Part shown: positions 10,349-20,473 of the stretch, piece by piece
How the letters are laid out: each line of letters starts with the position of its first letter
Position numbering within the stretch: the first letter of the stretch is position 1
Source of the DNA: Candidatus Zixiibacteriota bacterium
GTDB lineage: Bacteria > Zixibacteria > MSB-5A5 > GN15 > JACZUZ01
Assembly (NCBI GenBank): GCA_024280835.1
Contig: JAJRPJ010000006.1
Coordinates: 422,098 to 486,097 of the forward strand
Reading direction: 5' to 3'
DNA length: 64,000 nt
The notes under the pieces: generated by a model
What the model was told of the DNA's origin: nothing
Database searches by the model: none
What the model saw: only the letters and a program-made list of their open reading frames with translations
Made by a program: the position numbers and the translations under genes

Positions 10349-10385
10349 TGTGATGTTAAGTAAAGGGTAGATTCTCAGCAGAGTG

Positions 10386-10982
10386 TCAACCGAATAAATC
10401 GGACTCGATCAGCTCAACGAGCATATGAATAACAAACTTATGCTCTTCTTGAATTCGCTGAGTTGACTCTGAAGGGATGATGATAGTGTTTTCAACTTTG
10501 TCCTTGAGAATGCCGCCTGAGCCGCCTAGCAAAGCGCCAGTTATCAGTGATTGTTCGGTGGCGCACTCAACTGCTCTAACTACGTTTTGTGAATTGCCCG
10601 ATGTAGACAGAGCCAGCAACATATCGCCTTTGAGTCCCAGCGCTTCGACTTGGCGCGAAAAAATTCTATCGTAGCCATAGTCATTGCCAACCGCGGTTAG
10701 TATAGCCGAGTCAGAAGTTAGTGACAACGCAGGCAAGGCAGTTCGGTTTCGCTCAGATGAGAGGCGAACCACAAGTTCAGTGACAAAGTGCGAGCTATCA
10801 GCGGCGCTACCGCCATTGCCACACACCAATATCTTCTTGCCAGCTCCAATAACTGCCGCCATGCGTTCGGCCATGGAACTGATGGAGCTGGCTTGATCTT
10901 CGATAAACTGTCGACGCACTTCAAGCGCTTCGTCAGATTTCTTGCGTAACAAGCTAATTCGTTCGGTATTTGTTAGACTCAT
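10386..10982 (-). CDS. gmhA: D-sedoheptulose-7-phosphate isomerase-like SIS protein
   Basis: CGNGGSAADSSHFVTELVVR, LLALSTSGNSQNVVRAVE. Confidence 0.88.
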   Translation of the reverse strand: MSLTNTERISLLRKKSDEALEVRRQFIEDQASSISSMAERMAAVIGAGKKILVCGNGGSAADSSHFVTELVVRLSSERNRTALPALSLTSDSAILTAVGNDYGYDRIFSRQVEALGLKGDMLLALSTSGNSQNVVRAVECATEQSLITGALLGGSGGILKDKVENTIIIPSESTQRIQEEHKFVIHMLVELIESDLFG

Positions 10983-11050
10983 AGAATTGGAGCTTTGAGA
11001 TTAGTGGTCAATGTCTTTGGAGTGAAGTATTATTTTCGAAATAACAATTA

Positions 11051-11830
11051 CTATCGAATAATTTGAGTCGTATCTGCATGCGCTTTTGGATGACAAGCAT
11101 CGGCATATTCTCGCAGTCGCTCAAATGAACCAGGCGCTTCGAATCGTGTTCCGACAACCACAAACGCAGCTCCAGCCGTTATCTTTTGGGAAACTTCATC
11201 GGGTGAAACAATTCCACCACCTACTATCATCGGAATGTCTATCGCAGCGCTTACTTGTTGAATCATATCATCAGGCACAGAATGATTGGCGCCAGAACCA
11301 GCCTCCATATAAATCATTTTCATACCTAGGTACTGAGCCGCCAAAGCATGCGCACAAGCCAAGTCGGGTTTGTTACGTGGTATTGGGCGCGTGCCCGAAA
11401 CATATTCAACCGAAGTATAGGAACCAGATTCGATTAACATGTAGCCCGTGGAAATCGCTTCCAAATCATAGGCCTTAACAAAAGGAGCGCCTTTAACTTG
11501 CTCTTCAATCAGGTATGTAGCATTGCGACCCGAGATAAGTGACATAAACAATATGGCGTCAGCTTCTGGAGAAACTTGCGAAGCGCTGCCAGGGAAAAGT
11601 ATCACAGGTAGTGACGTGCTTGATTTTAGTCTCTTCATGGATTCATGAAAGTCGGGGCGCATCAAAAATGATGTCCCCACCAAAATAGCATCGACACCAG
11701 CCTCTTCGGCTTGCTCGGCAAGTGAGAGAAGCTCTGGTAATTCACTCTTGTCTGGATCAACCAGCAAAAGGAAGCCGCCGCCGCGTTCACCGGCGCTCGC
11801 ACAAAGTCGTTTGTATATGCTGTCTTTCAC
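11051..11830 (-). CDS. Geranylgeranylglyceryl phosphate synthase family protein
   Basis: LLVDPDKSE, DAILVGTSFL, ILFPGSASQVSPEADAILFMSLISGRN, YMEAGSGA, IVGGGIVSPDEV: GGGPS/PcrB-type TIM barrel. Confidence 0.88.
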   Translation of the reverse strand: MKDSIYKRLCASAGERGGGFLLLVDPDKSELPELLSLAEQAEEAGVDAILVGTSFLMRPDFHESMKRLKSSTSLPVILFPGSASQVSPEADAILFMSLISGRNATYLIEEQVKGAPFVKAYDLEAISTGYMLIESGSYTSVEYVSGTRPIPRNKPDLACAHALAAQYLGMKMIYMEAGSGANHSVPDDMIQQVSAAIDIPMIVGGGIVSPDEVSQKITAGAAFVVVGTRFEAPGSFERLREYADACHPKAHADTTQIIR

Positions 11831-11876
11831 TATCTTTATTGGTGTCTCAATTTATCTCAATTTAATGGTGTCTAGT

Positions 11877-14567
11877 TTATTTGGACAAAGACTCGAGAAC
11901 AATTTTCTTGTACGAACTGATAATCTCATCAAATGAAACATTTTCAGGAGCTGATCCTTGAGCAAAATTATCTCTTCCGCCCCCACGCGCGCCAAATGTC
12001 TCAAACAATTTACGGGCTGCATTTCCGATATGCAACCCCAATTTGACCGCTGGCTGACTGGCGGAAAACATCAAAGTCACCTTGCCGCCAATTTCGCCAC
12101 GGCCAACAGCGGCAAATGGTTCAGACTTGTCCTTGAAACTGTCCATCCACCCCGTAACTTCATCGCGATCAGCTTCGCCGAAGTCATGGAAGGCCAGCGT
12201 CACAGATTCGACTTTCTCGCTCTGTCCAAGATCAGCGCCATTAGCAAAACGCTCAGCTTTGAGGCGCTTGATATCCTTCTGCAATTGAGAATTGTCGGCG
12301 ACGAGCTTTTCAATACTACTCTGGAGTTCACTAGGTTTTGTTTTCAACAAACGGCCAGCCTTGTCGATTTGGGCTTTGTCGCTCATCATTTTCTGGAGTG
12401 CAGCTTCGCCTGTGATGGCTTCGACCCTGCGGACTCCAGAGGCGATTCCAGTTTCCATGGTAATCATGAACGGCCCAATTTCAGAGGTATTAGTGACATG
12501 TGTGCCGCCGCAAAGCTCCTTGGAGAAATCAGCCACGGCCACAACGCGCACTGTGTCGCCATATTTTTCACCAAAAAGCTGCATAGCGCCAGACTTCTTG
12601 GCCTCATCAAGTGTCATCTCTTTAGTGACTACTGGAGTGGCTCTTAGTATCTCATGGTTGACAATAGATTCAACTTCGGAAACTTGGTCGTCGGTCATCG
12701 GTTCGAAATGACTAAAATCAAAACGGAGTTTTTCATCGTTGACCAATGAACCCGCTTGCTTAACATGCTCGCCAAGAACTTGACGCAGCGCTGCTTGAAA
12801 AAGATGAGTAGCGGTGTGGTTGCGTTCGATGTTTTTGCGGCGCTTGGTGTCGAACTGTAAGGCAATAGCTTTTCCAGTTAGAATACTGCTCGTGTCGCCT
12901 TCAATCAATTTGCCGCTGTGAATATAAAAGCCATTGTAATTCCGCAGGTGTGTAACCTGCATGACAAATCCGTCACCAGTGACTGTACCTATGTCACTGA
13001 CTTGTCCGCCCGCCTCGATATAGAAAGGTGTCTTGTCCAAGACTAAAGAGATTGCACCGTCGTTGGAGTCACTAGCAACTATGGTAGCGCTCAAAGAGCC
13101 AAATGAATTGTCAGCGAAGTCACGAACAAATATCGTTGTCTCTTTCTCAGAGAGCGGGGCAACTAACTCTTCAAAATTGGCCCCAGAATCAGAAGTGGCA
13201 AAACTCGCTGAGGAACGTCCGCGGTTGCGCTGGGCTTCCATTTCTTTTTCGAATCCATCGATGTCGATTGTCAGGCCCTTTTCATTGGCCATGACTTCGG
13301 TCAAATCAACTGGGAAGCCGTGTGTGTCATAGAGCTTGAATACCGCGCTACCAGATATGACAGTGGCGCCAGCTTTTTTGAGCGCCTTGATTTCTTTCTC
13401 GAATAGGCTTAGGCCAGCGTCGAGTGTTCTGCCAAATGATTCTTCTTCGGAGCGAATAACCTTTGTGATATGGAGCTGCTTCTCTTGCAACTCAGGATAG
13501 ACAGCGCCCATCTGTGTCACTAATGCAGGAACTAGTTTGTACAAGAACGGATCAGTTGAGCCAAGTAATCTCCCGTGACGCGCGGCGCGGCGCAGGATTC
13601 TTCGCAGAACATAGCCTTGTTTTTCGTTAGAGATTCCTCCACCATCAGCGATGCAAAAACACAAGGCTCGCAAATGGTCAGCGACAACTCGGTGGGAGGC
13701 GCCTGTCGCGTCTGTTTTGTAGGGCGCTCCAGTGACTTTTTCAATGGCCTTGATTATCTCAGCAAAAATGTCAGTGTCATAATTCGAATCGACATCTTGC
13801 AAGACACAAGCCAGCCGCTCAAGACCTGCGCCTGTGTCAATTGAGCCTTTGGGCAAAGGATTCAGTTTACCCGAACTGTCACGATTGTATTGCATGAAAA
13901 CCAGATTCCAAATCTCGACGAAACGCTCACCAGATCCGTTAACTGCATTCTCTTCGGTGACAGCGCCAAAGCGCTCGCCGCGGTCATAGTGGATTTCGCT
14001 AGAAGGCCCACAAGGTCCAGTCTCACCCATCGACCAGAAATTATCTTTGTCGCCAAAACGTAGGATATGTCCGTCTTCAAGTTCAGGCGCAATTTTTTCC
14101 CAAAGAGCAAAAGCTTCGTCGTCGTCTGTGTAGACCGTGACATGGAGTCGCGTAGCATCTAACTTGAGGACTTTGGTCAACAACTCCCAAGCTGAGCGGA
14201 TAGCTTCCTCCTTGAAATAGTCACCAAAGGAAAAATTGCCGAGCATTTCGAAGAATGTATGATGGCGAGTAGTGAAACCTACGTTTTCAAGGTCATTGTG
14301 TTTGCCGCCAGCGCGGAGACACTTTTGCACAGTTGTCGCACGAGGATAAGGCGCGCGCTCTTCGCCTGTGAAGACTTTCTTGAATTGATTCATCCCTGCG
14401 TTGATAAACAGCAGGGTCGGGTCATCAAATGGTATGACCGGGGAGGAGCTAATAATCTTATGGTCTAGCGCGGAATAATAATCGAGAAACGCCTGACGAA
14501 TATCAGCGGTCAAAGTTGGTTGAGCTGTGTTTTGCGTTTTGGGAGGAGATTGTTTGGAGTTACTCAT
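11877..14567 (-). CDS. alaS: Alanyl-tRNA synthetase
   Basis: FLDYYSALDHKIISSSPVIPFDDPTLLFINAGMNQFK; HTATHLF editing motif; CGGTHVTNTSEIG. Confidence 0.97.
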   Translation of the reverse strand: MSNSKQSPPKTQNTAQPTLTADIRQAFLDYYSALDHKIISSSPVIPFDDPTLLFINAGMNQFKKVFTGEERAPYPRATTVQKCLRAGGKHNDLENVGFTTRHHTFFEMLGNFSFGDYFKEEAIRSAWELLTKVLKLDATRLHVTVYTDDDEAFALWEKIAPELEDGHILRFGDKDNFWSMGETGPCGPSSEIHYDRGERFGAVTEENAVNGSGERFVEIWNLVFMQYNRDSSGKLNPLPKGSIDTGAGLERLACVLQDVDSNYDTDIFAEIIKAIEKVTGAPYKTDATGASHRVVADHLRALCFCIADGGGISNEKQGYVLRRILRRAARHGRLLGSTDPFLYKLVPALVTQMGAVYPELQEKQLHITKVIRSEEESFGRTLDAGLSLFEKEIKALKKAGATVISGSAVFKLYDTHGFPVDLTEVMANEKGLTIDIDGFEKEMEAQRNRGRSSASFATSDSGANFEELVAPLSEKETTIFVRDFADNSFGSLSATIVASDSNDGAISLVLDKTPFYIEAGGQVSDIGTVTGDGFVMQVTHLRNYNGFYIHSGKLIEGDTSSILTGKAIALQFDTKRRKNIERNHTATHLFQAALRQVLGEHVKQAGSLVNDEKLRFDFSHFEPMTDDQVSEVESIVNHEILRATPVVTKEMTLDEAKKSGAMQLFGEKYGDTVRVVAVADFSKELCGGTHVTNTSEIGPFMITMETGIASGVRRVEAITGEAALQKMMSDKAQIDKAGRLLKTKPSELQSSIEKLVADNSQLQKDIKRLKAERFANGADLGQSEKVESVTLAFHDFGEADRDEVTGWMDSFKDKSEPFAAVGRGEIGGKVTLMFSASQPAVKLGLHIGNAARKLFETFGARGGGRDNFAQGSAPENVSFDEIISSYKKIVLESLSK

Positions 14568-14636
14568 CGGGTAGTTTGTTTTCTTGGTAAGGCGCTCAGT
14601 ATGTTGCGCTCAGTCGGAACAATTACTTTCTAGAAA

Positions 14637-15311
14637 CTACGTTTCGAACTCGGCTTCTATGACTCCAGAATCTTCGGGGAGGAAGCCAGTTTCATCTGCG
14701 GCTAGTCTGTCAAAAGCCTGTTTACAGGCGGCATAGCTGATTGACTTACGCGCCAGTTGAGTATAGGCCTTCTGGCGGGCGGTTTCAAGCGTCAATTCTC
14801 GCAGGCGCCACCACTTTTTGCGCAGAAGTTGTTCGGCCAGAGCAGCTTCGTCGACTTCGGCAAAACATTCACTTATTACTTCCTCGGCCAGATCTGAGTT
14901 AACTAACTTTTTGAGCAACACCGAACGAAGGTAGGCTCGGCCAGCGGGATTGTTTTGGAGTAAGTAGTTGATAGTCTCTTGCGCAAAGCGGCGATCATCC
15001 AAATAGCCAGCTTTAACAAAACGCTCAATAATTTCGTCTATGACTGTTTGGCTGAACCCTTTTTGCTTCAAGGCAGATCGAGCTTGCCCGATTGATTTCG
15101 GGCCTCGGGCTAATTTGTCGGCGAGTTTTCTATCGGCTGCTAGCAATTCCAAATCATGTTTCAGGGATTCCAGCGCGCTACGAGAATGTTCCTCACCACA
15201 ATCATAATCATAACAGCGCGGATCACTTTTGGAGAGAGTAATGCTGAAATTATCTGAGAACTCAAGCAGAACTTTTCCGCGAAGGTCTTTTCTGGCGATG
15301 AGTTTAATCAT
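14637..15311 (-). CDS. recX: Regulatory protein RecX
   Basis: RecX-type helical repeats (ALKQKGFSQTVIDEIIERFVKAGYLDDRRFAQ); between alaS and recA. Confidence 0.85.
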   Translation of the reverse strand: MIKLIARKDLRGKVLLEFSDNFSITLSKSDPRCYDYDCGEEHSRSALESLKHDLELLAADRKLADKLARGPKSIGQARSALKQKGFSQTVIDEIIERFVKAGYLDDRRFAQETINYLLQNNPAGRAYLRSVLLKKLVNSDLAEEVISECFAEVDEAALAEQLLRKKWWRLRELTLETARQKAYTQLARKSISYAACKQAFDRLAADETGFLPEDSGVIEAEFET

Positions 15312-15335
15312 AGGCTGGCGCCATCAGTTCGGAGT

Positions 15336-15851
15336 TTAAACATCAGTGTCGTCGAGTTCTTGCAACAAACGGCGACGTTCGGAGTCGATTGTCCAATCTT
15401 TGAAATAGTAACCATGTTTGACAAACTCACGAAATGAACTATGGCTGTATTCCCAAGGACTCGCTGCGACACCGTGCTTTACAGGATTGTAATGCACAAA
15501 ATCAATGTGGCGCTCAAGGTCCTCGGCGCTGGTTAAGGTTTGATCCCAACCGCTTGACTCCCAAAGTGTCTTCCGCTTGGCGACACGTTCGACATGAAAA
15601 AGTTTTGCTGAGGCCAACTTGAAGGCGTGTGAGAGTTTCCGCATTGTGTTGAAATTGGTGTCGATAACCGCATGAAAGTGATCTTGAAGAATCACCCAGC
15701 AAATTAATTCCATACCTGTTTCCGCCTCGACTTCTTTCCAAGCCGCCAAAACAGCGTCAATATTGTCCAGCAGAATGGGTGTGCGTTTGGAAGTTGCCAA
15801 TGTGAAGAAATGCAGTCTTCCGCCGTGTCTGAATTCGATATGCTTCGCCAT
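15336..15851 (-). CDS. REP-associated tyrosine transposase (RAYT; Y1/IS200-like HUH)
   Basis: FHVAL-type HUH motif VILQDHFHAVI; C-terminal HIDFVHYNPVKHGVAASPWEYSHSSFREFVKHGYY. Confidence 0.88.
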   Translation of the reverse strand: MAKHIEFRHGGRLHFFTLATSKRTPILLDNIDAVLAAWKEVEAETGMELICWVILQDHFHAVIDTNFNTMRKLSHAFKLASAKLFHVERVAKRKTLWESSGWDQTLTSAEDLERHIDFVHYNPVKHGVAASPWEYSHSSFREFVKHGYYFKDWTIDSERRRLLQELDDTDV

Positions 15852-15963
15852 TAGATCGCTTAATGTACAATTGTAACAAGGGGCTGGCAACCAGAACAGT
15901 TAGTTCAAGGAGCTTTTTTTGCCGCACAAAGTCCCAAGCATGTATTTGCTACCCAAGCTATAC

Positions 15964-16024
15964 AAAAAAGCGGTTCGGCAATTTTGGAAAGCGCTCTTTA
16001 GCGCTTCCTTAATTGCCGAACCGC
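15964..16024 (-). terminator. Long-stem terminator/hairpin downstream of recA
   Basis: Perfect 14-bp outer stem GCGGTTCGGCAATT/AATTGCCGAACCGC, inner GGAAAGCGCT/AGCGCTTCC stem, minus-strand TTTTTT at 15964-15969. Confidence 0.8.
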
Positions 16025-16077
16025 CTACTACAAGAAGGGTCTTGGAAAACTCTCGAAATTAATCAACCAACAAAAAG

Positions 16078-16128
16078 TCTATATTAGAAACAACTCTATA
16101 TCAGAAGCAATTCTATATCAGAGACATT
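16078..16128. repeat. Three tandem 17-nt imperfect repeats at the recA 3' end
   Basis: TCTATATTAGAAACAAC / TCTATATCAGAAGCAAT / TCTATATCAGAGACATT. Confidence 0.85.
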
Positions 16129-16139
16129 AGAACTCAGTT

Positions 16140-17240
16140 TCAAGACTCGGCGAGTTGCTCTTCGATTTCTTTCACTGTGCTTTCGGCGGCTGAAGAGTCA
16201 TCGGTTGTAGCTGCTCCTATTCCTAATTTTTCCTTTACGGCGTTATCTACTTGCGCGTAGATATCAGGATTTTCATCGAGGAAGCGTTTAGCGTTTTCAC
16301 GGCCTTGCCCGAGACGGTCGGCGCCATAGTTGTACCAAGCGCCAGATTTATCAATAATGTCGTGATCAACGGCAATGTCGACCAATTCACCAGTGCGTGA
16401 GATTCCTTGACCGTAGATGATGTCAAATTCGGCCTCACGGAACGGCGCGGCGACCTTGTTTTTGACGATTCTGACTCTTGTCCGCGCGCCGATTGGCTGA
16501 CCATCCTCTTTGATTGTGGCGATACGACGAATATCCATGCGGCATGAGGTATAGAATTTCAGGGCATTTCCACCAGTAGTGGTTTCTGGATTGCCAAACA
16601 TCACACCGATTTTCATTCTGATCTGGTTGATGAAAATCACTGAGCATTTTGAGCGAGAAATAATCGCAGTCAGTTTGCGCAGGGCCTGACTCATCAGTCT
16701 GGCCTGCAAACCCATATGTGAATCACCCATTTCGCCTTCGATTTCGGCGCGTGGAGTCAAAGCCGCCACCGAATCGATGACTACTATATCCACACCGCCT
16801 GAGCGGACAAGTGTTTCGGTGATTTCCAAAGCTTGCTCACCATTGTCTGGCTGTGAAATCAATAATGAATCTGTGTCCACACCGAGAGCTTTGGCGTAGG
16901 TGGGGTCAAATGCGTGCTCGGCGTCAATAAATGCCGCCACTCCACCGAGTTTTTGGGTCTCAGCGATAATATGCAGAGTCATGGTGGTTTTTCCAGAACT
17001 CTCTGGGCCATAGATCTCCAAAATTCGTCCGCGAGGTACACCACCGACACCCAGAGCAATATCGACTCCCAGTGAACCAGTCGGAATGACTTCCATTTTG
17101 ACTTTTTCTTGATCACCGAGGCGCATAACCGCGCCTTTGCCGTGACTACGCTCAATTTGCGAAAGTGCGTTTTGTAGGGCGCGCTTTCTGTCTGAATCAA
17201 CAGGAGTTGCGCTTTTGAATGTTTTCCCTTTTGCGGCCAT
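16140..17240 (-). CDS. recA: Recombinase RecA
   Basis: [60 protein letters not shown]. Confidence 0.98.
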   Translation of the reverse strand: MAAKGKTFKSATPVDSDRKRALQNALSQIERSHGKGAVMRLGDQEKVKMEVIPTGSLGVDIALGVGGVPRGRILEIYGPESSGKTTMTLHIIAETQKLGGVAAFIDAEHAFDPTYAKALGVDTDSLLISQPDNGEQALEITETLVRSGGVDIVVIDSVAALTPRAEIEGEMGDSHMGLQARLMSQALRKLTAIISRSKCSVIFINQIRMKIGVMFGNPETTTGGNALKFYTSCRMDIRRIATIKEDGQPIGARTRVRIVKNKVAAPFREAEFDIIYGQGISRTGELVDIAVDHDIIDKSGAWYNYGADRLGQGRENAKRFLDENPDIYAQVDNAVKEKLGIGAATTDDSSAAESTVKEIEEQLAES

Positions 17241-17756
17241 TGTGTCCTCCGTTATGCTATTTATGTTATATCGTATTGTCTGCTATATGTTTACCAGAGA
17301 CTTCGGATGAATTATTACTATTGTCTCTGAGCTGTTGTCCCCGAGTAATCTGGACCCGCCTAGCGGGGCTACTGAGCGCCATAATACCACACTGCTATGC
17401 TCTTGAGTATTACTTTTTCTGTTTTTTGTATCACATATTTCCAGCGCGCTAATTTGGGGTGTTTCGCCGACAGGAACAGTATAGACAATGCCACTGACAC
17501 AGTCCGTCAGTGAAAATAGTTGGATTCTCACATTTCATATCTTTTTATAGAATCTAGCTTTTTGTAGAATCCAGACAATCTAATCTTATTGAACCTACCG
17601 ACCGATAACTATTGTAGGCTGGGCAGGTCCAATGTTTCTATCCATTGTGGATAAACAGTCAACTATCAGGACGTTGACTCAGAATGATTACGCTGTTTCG
17701 AGCGCCCCCCTCGCATTACAAGTTTCAATTCGAAACGGAAGAATTTGGACACAAGT

Positions 17757-19574
17757 ATGTTTTCAAAACTCGCAAGACTCAATCCTAACAATTCTATTAC
17801 CACTCGCTTGGCTTTGGTCTTTGGTGGGATAGTCACTGCGTTGACTATTGTCAGCTACGTGATTGCCTCGCATGAGGTTCGCAATGGACTTGAGGATCTG
17901 TTTCGTCAAAGACTAGTCAACTCTCAGGCTACATTGCAGTATTACGCCGAAGTGCATTTTCTCACTAGTCAGACTAGGATTGAAGCCTTAACAAACTCCA
18001 CTGACTTTATCGAAGCTGTTGGCTCTGGTGATAGACCTAGAATTAAAGCTATCACGGAGAACTATCTTCTACAAAATGAGGCCTCAGTGTTTGTAGTTTC
18101 TCTGCAAAAGTCTGAGACCACTCGGCGAGAAGTCGTTGGGATGGATGGACTAAATCCGCTTGTCTCGGCTCGGGTTGAGCGCATATTGGGACAAAGCGCT
18201 CTGGGCCTGTGGCCGCATTATGTTTTAGCAGATGATGAACTACTAGAATTGTTTGACACTGACATTGCCACCAAAAGCGGTGAAATCATTGGTCGTTTGG
18301 TAACTGGTGGTCAAGTATCCGCGTTTATGGCTGATGACCTCAAGCGTCTGACGGGCTTTGATGTTGTCATCAAATATGACAACAAAATAGTTGCTCACAC
18401 CAATTCGAAAATCTTGAGTGAGATTCTTGAGTCGCCGTCAGAAATGCATCGCGGTGTCCCTGACGAAAATTTGATAGTTTCTTCTTCAATGAATGGAGAG
18501 GAAATTCTCTGTTTGGCTGCGCCTAGCTCCGATTTCAATGCTGAAGTGACTTTCATCGCCTCGGTTGATGAGAGCATTGACCCATTGATTGCGCGCATTC
18601 GCTCTTTGTTGCTCTTGGCTCTGTTTGGTGGTGGTGGGTTATCAATTTGGGCGATGTATCGCTATACCTCGAAGCGTATTGGTTCGCAAGTGTCAATGTT
18701 GGTCGCTGCCGCTGAGGAAATTACACGAGGCAATTTAGATTTTTGTGTCACTCAGCAAAGCGAGGACGAGCTGGGAGTGTTAGCTGGTGAAATTGAGAGG
18801 ATGCGGCAGGGTCTTGTTAATGCCGCTAAGCGGTTGGAGATAGAACATCAGGATTTAATCAGCTCTGAGCGGATGGCTGCAGTTGGCAAATCCGCTGCGG
18901 GGATCATCCATGATTTCAAAAATCCATTGGCAGTGATTCAAGGAACAGTTGAGTTGATGAGCCTCAAGTATGCTGGTGACGAGAAGCTGCTTAAGCAAAG
19001 CGCGACTATCACAAGCCAGATAGAAACGATGAAGCTTCTAACTCAGGATATTCTTGAATTCAGCAAGGGCAAATTTGATTTGTCACTGGAAGAGGTGACT
19101 CTAAAGGACTATCTGCAGGAGATTGTCCAAGCCCATAGTAGTGAGTATGAGCGGGCGTCAATTACTCTGACGCTTCAAGCTCACGCTGAGTGTAAAGTTA
19201 AACTGGATACACAACGTTTTCGCCGTGTGCTGAATAATTTGCTTAACAATGCCAAGGATGCTCTTGCTCCTAGCGGGTCTGTGAATCTTGGTTGCGAACT
19301 TGGCGACTCTGGATTGCAAATTTTTGTTGAAGACAATGGACCAGGTATTCCAGAGGATATTCGCGAATCCCTGTTTGAGCCATTTGTCACTCATGGTAAG
19401 CAGGAGGGCACTGGTTTGGGATTGTCGATTACTAAGAAAATCGTCGAAGACCACGGAGCCAAAATCATAGTCACTGAGTCAAGTTCAGGCGGCGCCAGAT
19501 TTGTAATCAGCTTCCAGGCAGAGAGTGTTGTCGCTCAAACTGATGCCTCACGCATCGTCGAACTCTCACATTAG
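17757..19574 (+). CDS. Membrane sensor histidine kinase (HAMP, HisKA, HATPase)
   Basis: Two TM segments around a periplasmic sensor region; H-box AAGIIHDFKNPLAVIQG; N-box NNLLNNAKDAL; DNGPGIPEDI and GTGLGLSITKKI. Confidence 0.92.
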   Translation: MFSKLARLNPNNSITTRLALVFGGIVTALTIVSYVIASHEVRNGLEDLFRQRLVNSQATLQYYAEVHFLTSQTRIEALTNSTDFIEAVGSGDRPRIKAITENYLLQNEASVFVVSLQKSETTRREVVGMDGLNPLVSARVERILGQSALGLWPHYVLADDELLELFDTDIATKSGEIIGRLVTGGQVSAFMADDLKRLTGFDVVIKYDNKIVAHTNSKILSEILESPSEMHRGVPDENLIVSSSMNGEEILCLAAPSSDFNAEVTFIASVDESIDPLIARIRSLLLLALFGGGGLSIWAMYRYTSKRIGSQVSMLVAAAEEITRGNLDFCVTQQSEDELGVLAGEIERMRQGLVNAAKRLEIEHQDLISSERMAAVGKSAAGIIHDFKNPLAVIQGTVELMSLKYAGDEKLLKQSATITSQIETMKLLTQDILEFSKGKFDLSLEEVTLKDYLQEIVQAHSSEYERASITLTLQAHAECKVKLDTQRFRRVLNNLLNNAKDALAPSGSVNLGCELGDSGLQIFVEDNGPGIPEDIRESLFEPFVTHGKQEGTGLGLSITKKIVEDHGAKIIVTESSSGGARFVISFQAESVVAQTDASRIVELSH

Positions 19575-19656
19575 TTTTTGATCAACTACAACGAGTGTGC
19601 AATCATCACTTGGGAAGTCATTCTTCAGGTGTGGGGCGCTCTTTCTTCTTTGCAAG

Positions 19657-20277
19657 TTATTTCCTATAAGATTCCAAGTTCCAGCGCTGCAAGGCTGTGT
19701 GAATTGGACCTTTGGGTGTTAGCTCTGAACTGAACAAGGTCAGAGCGCCAAAAGTGATTTCAATTGGCGAGAAAGTTACTGCGTCAGCTATAGTTTGCAA
19801 TGATTGACCTTGAGAGCCGCGTCGGATTCGACCAAGAGTTAGATGGGGTTTGAAATTCTTTGTTTCGGAGAGACAGCGTATTGCAATCAGTTGTTTTGAG
19901 ACAGCGCTGACGAAAGTTTTCATGCGCTCAATGTCAGCGCCAGAGAGGTCAGTCCAAATTACACGCGGTCGCGCTAGGTTCGGGAAGGCGCCGATTGTAT
20001 TCGATTTAAGAATAAATGCGCGTTTGTCTGAGCGCTCATGAACATCAGTGATAGTTCTTTTTATTTCTTGAATGTGACTGTTTTCAATATCACCCAGAAA
20101 CTGAGTTGTGAGATGGATGCCTTCGGCCTTTACCCATTTTATCGAATGCTTATCGGTTCGTTGACTGTTGCACGCCTGATTGAGCTTGCTGATAATTTGG
20201 GCAAGCTCGCGTTTGGCCTCCGAGGGAATTTCGAAAGCGACAAATAGGCGTGATATGTTTTGCTGTGCAAAATTCAT
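19657..20277 (-). CDS. thpR: RNA 2',3'-cyclic phosphodiesterase (2'-5' RNA ligase-like)
   Basis: Two HxTx motifs (IHLTTQFLGDI, PHLTLGRI); RLFVAFEIP N-terminus. Confidence 0.9.
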   Translation of the reverse strand: MNFAQQNISRLFVAFEIPSEAKRELAQIISKLNQACNSQRTDKHSIKWVKAEGIHLTTQFLGDIENSHIQEIKRTITDVHERSDKRAFILKSNTIGAFPNLARPRVIWTDLSGADIERMKTFVSAVSKQLIAIRCLSETKNFKPHLTLGRIRRGSQGQSLQTIADAVTFSPIEITFGALTLFSSELTPKGPIHTALQRWNLESYRK

Positions 20278-20473
20278 GAAGATTGCTTTTAGTCAAGTTG
20301 CGTCTCGGACAGTCTGGGCTATCACCGATGGAAGTAAGGCTTACTAATCGGCTGTGTCAACTCGCAGTTAGTTCTGCTCTTTGAGTTTGATTTCGAGTTT
20401 TTTGAGCCCTATCTTGGAATGTCACAAATAGGACTAAGACGCCAGAGAAATCTAAACAAGGTAATTGCGCATA

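Noticed and set aside
11958-12647. 229-aa ORF on + strand
   Set aside because: Antisense to alaS, whose frame is clearly conserved; no independent motif.
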